Positions 1 to 12,545 are shown, counted from the first letter of the stretch. The stretch: 64,000 nt of DNA from Ctenosaura bakeri (GCA_948474755.1 CAOLHI010000741.1:620001-684000), one strand, 5' to 3'. Numbers and translations are program-made. The notes: generated from the sequence alone by a model not told the origin.

Positions 1-1207
1 CTTTGCAGTTTAGGGAGGGGCCTGAGGCACTCATCACCTTAACCTCAGATCTATTTGCATAACTAGTCACCAAGAGGCACCTGCGTTTAACAAGTCAATA
101 AACAAAGGCACAAAAAAAATGAATAGGGAGATCATAGAGAAGTGTGCAACCATCAGCACTCTCCAACTCTTTTAGCTGCAACAAAGAGAATGAGGAGGAG
201 AAACAGCCTGGAGTTGCCTTATCTTCTCCTGGGTGGTGATGAGTACTGGGCCCAAATGGAGAAATCAAGCAAAAGCAGAGCATAGGAAAAACAATATTTT
301 CGAATGCAGCTCCAAGTATCTACTGGCTGGGGAACTCTTGGAACCATAGTCCAAGAAAGATTAGTGGTTACCATGGCAAGGAGATGAGCTTACCCAGGAA
401 CAGTGGCGGAGCATGGAGTGTGTGGAGAGGGGATGGGAAAGGGGCGGGGTTACAGCATGAGGGGTGTGGCCACTGTGTACGGGGGCATGTGTGCAGCACA
501 TGGGGGCATGGCCAGGGCACATGGGGTGGACCAGGGCACACGGAGGTTTGGCTACAGGCCAGGACATCCCAGAAACATTGCCACCTGGGGTGAATCACCC
601 ACCTTCACATTCCTACATGACTGCCCAGGAAGGAGGACCTACTATGGGTGTCTTGGCCAAAGGCCCTTCAAAACCTGACACTGATCCTGATAGCTAATTT
701 TTTCCAGGACTTTTCTTTTTAAATACTTGTTACTATCGGTTTAAAATAGGTATTATTTTGTACCTGTTTTATTTAAAGAATTAATGAAAGTTGACTTCCT
801 TTTTAAGATGAAAGAGCAACCACATTATTTTTACATCAAAAATCTTAATTGTGTGTGGGGGGGGGCTCTTCAATTTGGCAGACACCTTTGTCAGAAGCAC
901 AGATGGTCATGATGAAAACTGTGGCCGCAGAATTCTTTATGGTCTTTATATATGTGTAAACATCATAATTACTGCACAACCCCTCAGTCTCAATTTTCCA
1001 GGCAGCAGTCACTGAGATCAGTGGGGCTGTATTTTCTCTGTTGCTTGGGGAGCAGTTGTCTGCCATTTCCACTCCATTTCCCCTGAGCAATCTCATTGCA
1101 ACTTTCAGAAACAGGGCCCTGTCACAATCCCCCTTGCAAAAGAAATTGCTTGCATGGGGGCGGCAGCAGCTAGCTCCTTTTCAAGCAACAGAAGACTGGA
1201 CCCCATT
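1..1207. other. Unassigned flank; G-rich stretch at 420-560
   Basis: No gene or repeat that I recognise. Positions 420-560 are G-rich with degenerate repeats of a GGGGCATGG-like word; the small open frames there follow from this composition and resemble no known protein. The region runs into the target site of the L1 insertion at 1208. Confidence 0.5.
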
Positions 1208-1224
1208 GAAACGTAGTGGCTGCT

Positions 1225-2816
1225 GCAAGGGAAAAACATTATTCCTCACTAAAAATATGACACATAGTGAGGATCAACAATTATCACAATTATCTGGATT
1301 TAAAGTGGTCAAAAAGCTGAAATATTTAGGAATACAATTCTTAAAAAATAATAATGATTTATTTCTTAATAATTACAAACATTTATGGCAAACAATCAAA
1401 AAAGATCTAGAAAAATGGGCCAAATTAGACATATCATTAATGGGGAAAATAGCCACCATTAAAATGAATGTTTTGCCGAAGATGATTTTTTTGTTCAATA
1501 GTTTACCAATATCTATAGATAATACTGTTTTCAACGCATGGAATAAAGATCTAGCACAATTCATTTGGAATGGGAAAAAGCCTCGTATTAAGATGATAAA
1601 TTTAAAAGAGAAAGTAGCAAAGGGCGGTATGGGATTACCAGACTTGAAAATATACCATCAGGCATGTGCCCTTTCTTGGATAGGTGAATGGATAAAGCTA
1701 GGAAATGAAAGGTTGCTAACATTGGAAGGGGATGATCTACCATGGGGCTGGCATGCATATCTACTTTATGATAAAGTAAAGGTGAACAAAGATTTCAACA
1801 ACCATATAATAAGGAAATCACTTTTAAAAATTTGGTTACAATTCAAAAAGAAATTCTATGATAAAATCCCATTATGGACTTCTACACATGAAGCTTTCTA
1901 TAGAAAAGATCGACCGAGAGCAAGGAAATGGATTATGTATAGGGATTTACTTAAGATAGAGAATGGGAATATAAGGTGTAAGACTAAAGATGAGTTAATT
2001 GAATCTGGATTGAGAACACATTGGTTTTTAATGATACAATTGCTATCTAAGACTAAGGTAGATATTAATAGCCCTGGTATAATGATGACTGACAATGAAT
2101 TTGATATGATTATTAAGAAAGGAGACCATCTTATTGGAAAAATATATAAGTTACTTATAGAAAGAGATTTAGAACAGGAATCAATAAAAACAAATATGAT
2201 TAAGTGGGCGCAAGATATTGGCCATCCAATTTATCTAGAGACATGGGAAAGGTCATGGCAAAAAACAAATAAATGGTTAAAAGCGTGTCAACTTAAAGAG
2301 AATTATTATAAAATATTTAACAGATGGTATTATACTCCGGTTAAAATCAGTAAGATAACTAAAAAAGCTGATTATAAATGTTGGAAATGTGAGTGCAAGG
2401 GAACACTATTCCATTTATGGTGGGGTTGCATCCAAGCTCAAAGATATTGGAGAATATTACATAAACAGTTAGAAACGGCGTTAGAGAAAAAATTTAATTT
2501 ATCTCCGGAAATATATCTATTAAATATGATCGATCAAATTCCGGATTTGACTCCACCACAACAAAAATTGATATTATATAGTATAACTGCGGGAAGGATG
2601 ATTTATGCGAAAGCATGGAAGCATAAGAATGCACCTTCCCTTCAGGAGTGGTTAATCAAATTATATGATATGATAGAGATTGATAAACTTTCAATATTAG
2701 TAAGGGGAAAGGACTTAAAGATAATTAGGATAACATGGGATCCTATAATGAGAATTTTGGAAAGAAAATGGGGACATATTGTAAATATCGGAAAAATAAC
2801 TATTGGAGATAGTTAA
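1225..2816 (+). pseudogene. L1 ORF2 C-terminal fragment (about 530 residues)
   Basis: This frame encodes the region after the reverse transcriptase of an L1 ORF2 protein. Visible features are a YLGIQ motif soon after the truncation point, a tract of the WNGKKPRI type, the GGMGLPDLK motif typical of L1 C-terminal regions, and a cysteine-histidine knuckle at 2379-2429 with spacing C-X2-C-X7-H-X4-C, ending in a WWGC-like segment. It stops with TAG at 2814-2816. The same frame stays open upstream to an ATG at 1041, but 1041-1224 is host flank, so that start is accidental. Without endonuclease and RT core it cannot retrotranspose by itself. The absence of internal stops over about 530 codons fits a young copy. 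Confidence 0.9.
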
Positions 2817-3283
2817 ACTAAGAACCATGAAAATGAGTGCAGTTAAAATGAAATTTTTTTTTTTCAAATGTAGCCCGTAGCAACAATTAGAAGAGAAATA
2901 AAAGTTTGAGCTGGTAGTAAAAAAACAGGGTATCAAGAAAAAAAAAAGAGGTGATGTTATTATAGTGCTATAAGTAAAATAAAAGATAGTATATAGAGAT
3001 AAATGTTAAATGAGTGGTTTTGAATAGTATAAAGGAAGTCAGAGTTTTATGTTGTTTGTGTTGTTTAGGTTGGTATGTTTAAGATGTTAAATTGTTGTGA
3101 TATTGATGTTGGGATTATAGAAAGGGGGAAATAGGAATGTAGTATTATGTTAAGGATGTTTTGTTGTTGTAGGGATAGTATAAGGGGGGATAAGAAAAGT
3201 GTTTACTTTGTAGCTGTATGTGATTGTATGTTTATGTAAGTTATATTGAAATTCTAATAAAAATTATAAAAAAAAAAAAGAAA
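1225..3283 (+). mobile_element. 5'-truncated L1 LINE insertion
   Basis: The insertion is bracketed by an exact 17-bp direct repeat, GAAACGTAGTGGCTGCT, at 1208-1224 and 3284-3300, which is the target-site duplication. It ends in an A-rich tail after an AATAAA signal at 3256-3261. The body carries the C-terminal part of an L1 ORF2 with no frame break, followed by a roughly 440-bp AT-rich 3' UTR. The endonuclease and the catalytic part of the reverse transcriptase are missing, as in ordinary 5'-truncated L1 copies. Perfect duplications and an uninterrupted frame point to a fairly recent insertion. Assignment to L1 rests on the protein pattern and the tail; subfamily is not determined. Confidence 0.92.
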
Positions 3284-3325
3284 GAAACGTAGTGGCTGCT
3301 ACCTAGTAAGTGGAAATTGGGAGAC

Positions 3326-3379
3326 TTCATGGTCCCTATGTAGCTCCTACACTACATAGGCCTACATAGGGACCATGAA
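3326..3379. repeat. 18-bp perfect inverted repeat (hairpin)
   Basis: TTCATGGTCCCTATGTAG at 3326-3343 is the exact reverse complement of 3362-3379, with an 18-base spacer that itself contains a shorter CTACATAGG-like arm. It lies 25 bp beyond the L1 target duplication. It may be the core of a small foldback element; no outer boundaries could be fixed. Confidence 0.85.
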
Positions 3380-6206
3380 ATATAATGGTCATGACTGCAC
3401 AACTCCAGGTCTTGCACATGTAACTATGATACAGGATTCCAGCCTATAAAACTAGGAATGGGGTGTAGAAATTGCTAAAACATATAGCCACTGAATGAAA
3501 ATGGTTGGCAGAATGTTGGGGACAGACTAAAGAAAATTAATGTTTGCATGTCATAATCATGATAAAGTCACTCACATCCGTTCCAAACTGGACTTCATAC
3601 TGTGAATAGTTCCAGCACAATTGTGTTTCCTTTTGTGATAGATACTTTCCTGTTGGAGAAGCTTGAAGATGTGGACCAAATAGATCATTGCTGGAGAAAA
3701 TCAAAGGGTTCAGTTGAGAGTGAAGCTGCTTTGAGAACATGCTGCATCAACTTCCAGTCTTTTTGAATGAAATAGATTCTCTAAACTGGCATTTCTCAGG
3801 TTATCTGCTGTAAGGATATGTGCCAGGGACCAGCACTATATTTGTGCCCATTGGCTACAGCTCTTTGTTTCTTTCCTGGAAATTCTCCACAGCCTGGCAG
3901 CTGATAGATCATGAATCAGCACCAGTCTATGGACCACCTGACTACTTTACTAAACCAGGAGTGCACACTGTGGCCCTCTGGGACACATGTGATTCTGGTC
4001 TGTGTGGACACTTACACCCTTTACAGAATAGGAAGGAGCTGAAAGCCACCTTTCTACCCTCTTCTTCATCAAGGAAAGAATGGCCTAAATCTTTGGGGGA
4101 AAGGATTGAGAGACAGCTCACCATTTACTTGCATGGAGATAGTCAGAACAGCAGCAAGGAATGAGCAATCTGCATGAAAATGTCAGGAAGTCAGGGGAGA
4201 GTGAGGAATCTGGCAGGAAACCTCTTGTAAGGGCTTTCTGCAAAAGCATAGGGGGCACTGTACACTGGGCCACCAGCTATGCATCAGTGATATAGACCCA
4301 TTTCCACCCAGTTTCAGACTTAGATTCTGATCAGTAACAGCACTGTTTAAACTGGTGGTTGATTTATGCCAGTGGCTGGTCAGAAGGAGTACATCTCTCT
4401 CAATTCATGCTAGGCCTCTCGGTGACTCTTGACATCACTGAGTGTGACATTCTTAAACATGACCTGATCCACAAGTTACAGTGGTTCTGGTTCTTCACGT
4501 TGGACAAGTTCTTGAAGGTGACACAGCGCAACACATGCTCCACTTGTTGATCTTTGTCCTCCACTATTCCACAGGGTTCTATCTACTTCCCTATGTTCCT
4601 TCTTCCATACAATGCTTCCCACCCCTCAGTTACCTAGAAAAGCCTGTCTATGTTTCCCTTCCCTGGCTGAGTTGCAGTTTATAAAATAAGGGCAGTTGAT
4701 GAAATAAGAATCTTTTCTGTAGAAGCATATGGACTGTACAACTCTCTTGTCAGAAAAATTCAATTGGCTCTCTCACTTATGGCCTACTACAACCAGGATC
4801 TGTTTAGATAAGCATTTGTCCCCTCTTTAATGTTTTTCAGTCTTCCAGTTTCATATTCTCTGTAGCAGTTTACTATGCAGTCATATTTTTAATGTTTTTC
4901 TATATACTGTCTGTTATATATTGTAAACTACCTTGAACAGGTTCCATTAACATGAAAAAGTAGGGTCAGAGTTTAAAAAAAAATTATTTTTTGAATTGTG
5001 TTTCCCACAATTTGACCACAAAATGTGGTATAGGAAGACACTGTCCAGGTGGCTTGAAAAAGAACTAGAGAAGTTAATGGAAGATAAGTGTGTCAGATAT
5101 TTGTCATGATAATTAAGCAGAAGCTCTACACTCATGTGTGCTGTACTCTGGAGTACTGGCTGCAGAGACAGATGCTAGCAAACAAAATGCATATTAGATT
5201 CCCAGAGACATAAAGCTGGTAAGGTGATTGTTAAAAAGAACTAAATCTGATTCAGCAGGCAATTTTTCTAGAAGGGAAAGATACTTTAAAAAGATGAGCA
5301 AGTCAAACATACCAACTCACACAAAAAAATGGATTTATATTTTCTAATTAATTATTGCTCATCTGTTATGATTTCCTACTCTGTCTTGTGTTTGAAGCAC
5401 TTTAAACACCCAAAGGCACTGGGAATATCTTTACTCCCTGTCTACCGCTCAAATGATATATACGTCTCAATAACAACACGGTCTTTACTTAATAATTTCT
5501 CTTCCCAGTTCTATGAAAATACTTAAACAAACTGGAAAGATCAATTAGCAATTTAAAATATGAAAGGAACATGCAATATGAGATACTGATCTTTCTGAAT
5601 GTCTATCATCCCCTCCCAACTCTGAGAAAGATAAAACTTTTCTGTTTTGGAGTCATAGTTTAATGTACAGTCATAATAAGACAAATGAAAATTATTTTAA
5701 AAAAATACTCTTCCTGGTACTGCATTTCATAAAGCTGGTGTTGTCTCAATCAACAGAGCCAATGTTATCCTAAAGTAAGAACAAATAACCGCTGTTTAAA
5801 AATGACTCATCCTGGATGAGACTATTGGTCCATCTAGACAAGTACTCTCTTACCCCAACTGCTAGCAACTCTCTGTGTGAGTCAGGGACAAGATGTTAGT
5901 CTTGCCTCTACCTAATATCCTGTTCACTCAACCTGGACAACCTGAAGAAGTCACTTTATTTAAAAATGGTGGGCAACCTGACCTTTTGAAATTGATTTAT
6001 AAAGAGTGTTCCTTGAAGAAATATATACTTCCCCCTTTAACTTTTCCACATTCTGTTATGTTAACACCCTGGAACTGAAATGGATTTAATTGGCTATTGG
6101 TGGAAGGGACTCACCAGCCCTGGGAGGCCATATGGAACCTGTGGGCCACATTTTGCCTACCCTGACCTGGATCAAGGCAATAAAGAACGAGGAGTCCTTT
6201 CCTCTG

Positions 6207-6209
<3 letters not shown>
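3380..6209. other. No gene seen; AT-rich unassigned DNA
   Basis: I see no coding exon or intact repeat. 4840-4935 resembles the T-rich 3' tail of an old LINE (a TGTAAACTACCTTG-like word near 4922), too short to assign. A 114-codon open frame at 3820-4164 has no recognisable family features. Confidence 0.5.

Positions 6210-6247
<38 letters not shown>
6210..6247. repeat. (CT)n microsatellite
   Basis: An uninterrupted CT dinucleotide tract of about 38 bases. It creates leucine-serine or arginine-glutamate runs in short open frames, which should not be taken as genes. Confidence 0.97.
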
Positions 6248-6248
<1 letters not shown>

Positions 6249-8400
6249 AACCGAAGTATATCATCTACCTTAAGGATTCCCCACACATTGGGCTGAACCA
6301 TTTACTCCAGACCAGGTTAGAGGCCAAACTGGTAGCTACTTCAGTGTCATTCTACGCCCTCATCCCAACCACAAGAATGGCAGAAAAATGAGGATTAGCC
6401 TTTCTATGATCTACTGGCAATTGATACCACTCTGTGGCCATGGCAGCTAAAGAAAGGCAAATACTCCTGTGTAAATTTTTCCTTCTTTCATCCTTCGTAG
6501 AACTGATATTCTCTCTGCCAGCGGCAGAGAAAGGAAATGGAAGACTGCCATTATTTTGATGCTCTTCACCCCATCAATGTGATTTAAATGGAAAGAGATG
6601 GATTTGACTATAAATTGTTACACCTGCTTCAGGGCTTTAAAGTATCTGTATAACCGGGTGGGCATGCTCAGCAGTCCACAAAAGCCAGTTCTTGGGTTTC
6701 CCAAAGGACCACAGCTGTGCACTGTGATCACCTTTTTGGACAATGGGAAGCAATGTTGCATACTTGCATGTCCTGGAGCTTTCTGAAATTTTTTAAATCA
6801 AAAATTGGTTGTTTGCTAAAACCTTTTTGGGGAGTAGTAGCATTCCTAAGAGCTGCACTAGACTCCTAATGAGATGCACTTGGTTTTAGACCACACAATT
6901 CCCATCTCTGCTATATAGAAAACCATGTGGCCAGTGTCTGAAATATAAAGGAGCTATCCAAGTTGCTATTGGGGTTTAAGGTTCAGCACCATGGATATCT
7001 CCCTTAAAGTCTGAATTAAAACTGAAAACACCTTCACCATCCCACCAACACAAAAGCTATCAGCTCCAACTGTTTGTGCCTGAACCGGCCCCGACAGTGA
7101 TGAGCGCACACAAGTATTTTTCACACCACATGCCTTTGGCAATCTTTCCATTCTATATCAAAACACTGATCAAGTGAGCTCCTTCCTCCTGATAAACTAG
7201 CCACTCATCTGTATAGCATTCATGTACAGCCCTGCTTTTAACTTTAATGATACATTTAATTATCTCAGTACATTTACTTCAATGCTGCAGCAGTGATGCT
7301 GCTGTCTGCAATCTCATATGTTACTGATACATTTAACTCAGAAACTAGCAGCAAAGGGGAAACATTCTTAGCAAAGCTGATAAAGTTCATATTTACTGCA
7401 TGATATACTAATGCCATCTTAAAATGCAAATGCTCAGCACATCTGGCACTGTTCTGATGAGGAGATGTGGATTATTCATTATAATTACAAAATCCTTGCT
7501 TACTGTCTGGAATAATGGAAGAACTAGAGATTATGTACTCAAAAGCTACCCCGAGGAGAGGATGTACAGCTGAGAAACTGTTGTTGTAATGGAGAAATAT
7601 TTAAAGAACAACAGGCACCCAGAGGAGATACAGCAGCAGATACAAGATTGCTGTTAGACTCTAGCAAAGAGCAGAAGATAAGGAATTGAATGGAGGGGAA
7701 ACCTCAAGCTATCTACTGGAGTAATTGTAAATTGAAAAATCTGCTTGTAGATTAGACTCTGTATACAGAGACTAGAATAAACCGCAGCCTTGCAGATTAA
7801 TAGCAGCCAACCAACATGTTGCCTGTCTGTTTTTTACTGATGTGTACCTCTGTATCACAGGGCAGTTTGCACTCAGTGCAAAAGATCTGGAAGACGCTGA
7901 TTTGGAAGGTACTCTATTGTCCCTGCTCACAAGGAGACAGCTTATCCTTAATACAAGTTTAATGGCTAAGGGTGATTCTTCAATGTGACACTAATGACTA
8001 GAGGACATTTCTCTAATGGTTTCAGATGGACAGAGGTGGCTACTATGTACTCTTAGAGATACACTCACCCACTGTGATGGGGCTTGAGACTAAGGCTATC
8101 ACTGTGAAAAAGATAGTCTTGCTTCTTGCTGGGTACTAAATTTATTTTAAAGCAGATCTTAGAAGTAACATGTTAATTGGAGGGGTGAATTATGAGAGGT
8201 AGCAATGATGTCCCCCCCACGCAAATAACACAAGAATAGATACCATACTTGCTTCCTAAGTGTAATAAATAACATTTACTCATTCTTTGGGATTCATCTG
8301 GCAAAATTTAGGGCCAATTTCCTATTCATAAAATATATTTTTTGTAAATATTAATAATAAAGAAATAACTAAAAAGTGATGAAGTAATACTATATTGTAT
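6248..8400. other. No gene seen; possible old LTR remnant near 7.56-7.86 kb
   Basis: Mostly unique-looking AT-rich DNA. 7560-7860 has LTR-like composition, with an AATAAACC polyadenylation-like word near 7777, but neither TG...CA ends nor a target duplication could be found. 7200-7500 is unbroken and AT-rich with homeodomain-like words; a conserved noncoding element is possible but unsupported. Confidence 0.35.
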
Positions 8401-8621
8401 GTGTCTGCACTTTCAAGTTGCCTGTTGACTAAATAGCAGCCCCATGAATTTCATAGGGTTTTCTTAGGCCAGGAATACTAAGAGGTAGTATTGCCAGTTC
8501 CTTCATCTAAAATAGAGCCTAAAGCACCTCGTATTCATTGGTGGTCTCCCATCCAAGTACTAACCTGGCTGATACTGCTTAGCTTCCAAGATCAGACAGG
8601 ATCTGGTGTCTTTAGGATATT
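8401..8621 (-). mobile_element. 5S rRNA-derived SINE with Bov-B-like tail
   Basis: The plus-strand interval 8525-8612 reads as the reverse complement of vertebrate 5S rRNA: the words GGTCTCCCATCCAAGTACTAA and GCTTAGCTTCCAAGATCAGA match the antisense of its internal promoter region with few changes. Upstream on the plus strand (the SINE 3' side) lies a tail with CCCCATGAATTTCATAGGGT and TTTTCTTAGGC words, like the Bov-B-derived tail of Sauria SINEs. The order 5S head then LINE-like tail on the minus strand marks a retroposon, not a 5S gene. Scattered substitutions suggest an old copy. Confidence 0.85.
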
Positions 8622-9895
8622 TAAATTACTTATACATTACTTATCAAGTAAAGAATAAAAAGTTACTCTTTAAGGAAAAGCAACAACTAACTGACATATA
8701 TTCCAGCAAGAAGATGATCTATTGACTGTTATATTATCTTCTGTCCCTTCATTGAATTTGTTCTTAAATTTCTGAACTTGTATTTAAAAGTTTTAAATTT
8801 CTGGTAATGTGTGTAATGAGTGGAGGACCAAAGAGGTCCCCTGGGTATGGTTCAGAACAGACTAACCATCTTTCTGAAGCTGACTCTGAAGCTGGAAATG
8901 GTGGGAATCAACATATCTAGAACCTCTTGTTGCAAAAGGCTGTTTCAAAGCACAAGATCTCATCTTACAACCTCTTTGGTTTGTCACTCACCTCCACCTC
9001 TCTTTTCTGTCCGTTCCTCCCAAGACATTCCCTTCTTTCCCTCTTCAGATGCCTTGTTTATTTGAGATTAATAAGGAGTGATTAATTTGAGTTAGAGTGC
9101 ACTGATCCATCCACAGCATGTACAGCAATAAGTGAAATACTACAAAAAATGGTCAATGAATTAAAAATAGAAAATTCTTAATCTGAATTTCTGGAGTCCT
9201 TGAGCATATGCATAATATTTTTTTCTGCACAACTGAAATCACTACAGTCTTTCTGCCTCCCCACTCCCAATCAAGAAGCGTAGTCTGCAAAACTTGTGAT
9301 AGCACAGATGTTTTTCAGGGAGGAACAAGGGGTCCTAGATATAACCTAAGCATCCTCAGTTTTAATGATCTAATAAGCCTACCCTTCTCTGCACCCACCT
9401 TTCCTTAAGTGTACAATAAAAACCATGCATGTAGGAAATTGGAGATGAGGGAGGTGGGTAAAAAGCCTAATTGGAAGGATGTGGGGGGGGGACAGTCAAG
9501 AGAGAAAGAAATGGGGGGGGTGAGGAAAACTTTTTCACTTAATTATTTAACAGCCTAGCACCATGTGAAAAAATACACTAAAGAATTGCAAAGGGATCAT
9601 TGCCATTCAGCCCAAATAATGTTTATAATGTATATGATGCCATAATATATTTATATATATATATCCAGAATATAAGCATTAGAAGGGAAGAAGTTACTGC
9701 ACACACCCACTTCCACCCCTAGAAAAATTCCAAATACTTTCTTTCCATGCAGGCCCTTTAAGCAGCCTTAAAGGTCTGAGTCTTCAAACAAATCACTCCA
9801 CTCCCATTCAGTTCCAATACTCATTTTTTTCTTCTTCTCCATTCTTTTTTTCTCATTTCCCAAACACAACTATTCTTCTGCGCCCCACATAAAGC
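8622..9895. other. No gene seen; G-runs and AT tracts
   Basis: Unassigned DNA. Short G8-type runs occur near 9482-9520 and a TATA-rich microsatellite near 9645-9665. No repeat family recognised. Confidence 0.45.
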
Positions 9896-10501
9896 TGTCA
9901 ATGTCGGGGGATAATAGGAGTTTCAGCCCCACAGAAAACGCAGCAGAAAAGCCAGAGCACAGCTAGCCAACAACAGTAACCTTGTTCCCCAATAAGGCTA
10001 CTCACACACGGAGGAGTTTCTTCCAAAACAGGAGGCACTTTATCTTGCAGCAAAGTTCCGTTGTATACAAAACACAGGATAGACAAACAGAGGCTTACAC
10101 TAGACACCAGGTTTGGTCAACAGACAGATATAGACTGGGGATTGCTTTCTTATATACATATGTACAACCAATCAGGTAAGGGTTTTGCATACCTCCCTTA
10201 ACCTTCTGCACATGACCCCAGTTCCTTTTGCAAGCTTGTAATTACCCACAGCTGGGGCATGCTGCAACACCTTTGCAGCGGGCTGAACATTTTCTCCAGG
10301 GTTCCCTGCCTGAAATCCCTGACAGTCAACCCTATGGTTCCATGAAAGTTCTCTTTCCCGCCAAAGGAATCACACTATCCATTGTTAGTCTGCTTAACAA
10401 CCAAGCCATGTGATGCATTTCGTCCAGTTCCAATGCTCTCCTCTAAGTCTCCTAAAATAGAGGCAGAGGCACTCACCCTAACAAATTCAAAAATTCTAAC
10501 A
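9896..10501 (-). mobile_element. Probable solo LTR
   Basis: On the plus strand the block runs TGTCAATGTC...TTCTAACA, so on the minus strand it begins TGTTAGAATT and ends ATTGACA, the expected TG...CA form. A TATATAAG box lies on the minus strand (plus-strand CTTATATA at about 10149-10156), with a GATAAA-like polyadenylation word further downstream. AAGC at 9892-9895 and at 10501-10504 is a candidate 4-bp target duplication, with a one-base overlap ambiguity at the right end. No gag or pol sequence lies beside it, so it would be a solo LTR. Its termini differ from those of the LTRs at 32.5 and 60.4 kb. Superfamily is not determined. Confidence 0.6.
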
Positions 10502-10504
10502 AGC

Positions 10505-11909
10505 AAATTCACTTAAGCATATTTTAACTGTAATGTGAATTGAGCTATCTACATAATTAAGTGAAATCACTAGGAAAAAATAGTGATTTAATAAATTAAC
10601 AAATCAATCAACCAGTTAATTCCAAGATCTATTCATAAATTGCTGATGACTCCTACCATCTACTGCCTAATGGTAGGGCCAGCCCTCATGAACAAAAGTT
10701 TCTTTATTTCCATTCCAACTCATTGACTGCCATTTTCAGGTTAATGGCACCACATTAAGCATCTTCTCAGCACATTACTGAAGAGATTCAGGAAGAGATG
10801 CAGGACAACATCATGCACAGTGCCATGTAGTCTGAGCACAGCCTGCTTCTGTTAAAGTGGATGCACAACATTCAGCCTACAGCACAAAAGAAACAGAGAA
10901 ATATCAAATCAAAGGTGCACAGCAGAAGGGCCATTTCCTTTGGCTCTTCTTCTGTTTTTGAAAGTTGGGTACATTCCTGACTTGAGAATTAGAGCCATTC
11001 ATCATTGTTCCTGCCACTGGTGCAGAATGTGCAAACTGAAACAAAGCATTCAGCATTCATAACAGCATTCACTGTTAAGCAGAGCCTCTGCAGTTCAGCA
11101 GATTGCTTCAACCTTCTCAGTGTCAAACTTGAGAAACTCATAAAACAAATGCACGAGAAACAACAGGTCAGATATTGGGGTGTGACACAAGGGGGTCTCA
11201 ATATAGTCGTATCCTATAACTACAGAATGATGATTTCATAAATCTCATTACTCAGGTGTTAATATTCATAGTGATTCTTATATAAATTACACTAAGACTA
11301 AAAACGGTCAGTCATCAGAGATACATACTGTACTGGAACCAAATAAATAAATAAATAAACGGGAGGAAAAGAGGGACAGGCAATCAATATTCTGGTGTAG
11401 TAAGAAAGATTTCCTTCTCTAGTGACAATCAGCTCTGCATAATTAAAATAGCTTAGAGTGCTGAACTAATTTTCAAATTGGAGGTTTCTTCCGGTAGCAG
11501 TTCTTTACATACAAAGTTTCTACTGCGGCTGAATTTAATTGTGAGTCTAATTACAATTTTAATGAATATCTGCAGCACTGCATGTAAAAATCACACTCCA
11601 CAGTGCTGCTATATTAGCACCAATAACAGCTCTTCCTGGTTGAAAACATAGATTAACAGATACACACCCAGTGACTATGAAGCTGAAAATATACTTGGGG
11701 TACAATAGTTTATTCTAGGTTTGTGAAAGTGAATGCAACTCTGCTATATCTTTCATATGATATGTTTATGGCCTTCTACCAAAGTACCTGTTCAGTTTGT
11801 TTGTTTACATTACCTTTAAGAGGAGCTTCCAGGTCAGTATTACAAAAACAAGACAATTGGTAAGCAGTGAGAACAATGTATTTGCATGGGTGCAAAAATG
11901 TTGAGTGTG
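10505..11909. other. No gene seen; possible noncoding conservation at 11.44-11.64 kb
   Basis: AT-rich DNA without recognised repeats except an (AAAT)n tract at about 11341-11359. 11440-11640 has several TAATTA-like homeodomain words and no repeat signature; it could be a conserved noncoding element, but this cannot be judged from one sequence. Confidence 0.35.
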
Positions 11910-12135
11910 CTCTATACCAGTAGTTGTTAACCTGGGGTCCATGAAGATCTGTGGCTGTAAACCACCAGCAGTGGCAGCAACAGGGACACATCAGTAGGGG
12001 AGGGTGCTGAAACTGCTTCCTGATTTGCAAATGAGGGAGCAGTTTGGACTTGTGCACATGCCTTCTGCTATGTCCCTCTGAGCCCACACCTCCCTGCCAT
12101 GTCCTTTTCATCAGAGACATGGCAGCAGGCATGTG

Positions 12136-12330
12136 CACACATCCAAACTATGACTCTGGAGACCAGGATTTGAATCCCCATTCAACCATGGAAACCCACT
12201 GGGTGACCTCAGGCAATTCACATTCTCTCAGCCTCAGAGAAAGGCAATGGCAACAAATCTTGCTAAGAAAATTGCCCATGACAGGCTCACTTAAGAGTCA
12301 GCATAAGTCAATTTTCAAAGGGGAGAGACA
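12136..12330 (+). mobile_element. Sauria-type tRNA-derived SINE
   Basis: The 5' portion carries the tRNA-like head: an ACTATGACTCTGGAGACCAG word and a GGATTTGAATCCC B-box. Then come the CACTGGGTGACCTCAGGCAA body and the Bov-B-like tail with AATCTTGCTAAGAAAATT. It is truncated at the head and diverged. It lies inside the hAT-type element. Confidence 0.8.
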
Positions 12331-12356
12331 AGACGCCTAGAAAGAATCTCCTCCAG

Positions 12357-12545
12357 TGTTGTTGTGTGCCTTCAAGTCACTTGTAACTTATGGCAACCTT
12401 AAAGTGAACTTATCACAAGGGTTTGTGAGGTTTTTTTGCAAGGTTTGTTCAGATTTGCTTCTGTCTTCCTCTGAGGTTGAGAAAATGTGACTTGTCCAAT
12501 GTCATCCAGTATCTGAGTGGAGACTTGAATCCCAATCTCCAGAAG
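12357..12545 (-). mobile_element. Sauria-type SINE, inverted relative to its neighbour
   Basis: The plus strand reads the SINE backwards: GTGTGCCTTCAAGTCACTTG tail, then the CTCTGAGGTTGAGAAAATGT body, then the head remnant GACTTGAATCCC. With the plus-strand copy ending about 27 bp away, the two are arranged tail to tail and could fold together in a transcript. Confidence 0.8.

Noticed and set aside
1041..1224. Possible N-terminal extension of the L1 frame
   Set aside because: Lies outside the target duplication in host flank; an open frame by chance.
8525..8612. 5S rRNA gene
   Set aside because: Diverged, lacks the complete gene and is fused to a SINE tail; it is a retroposon head.
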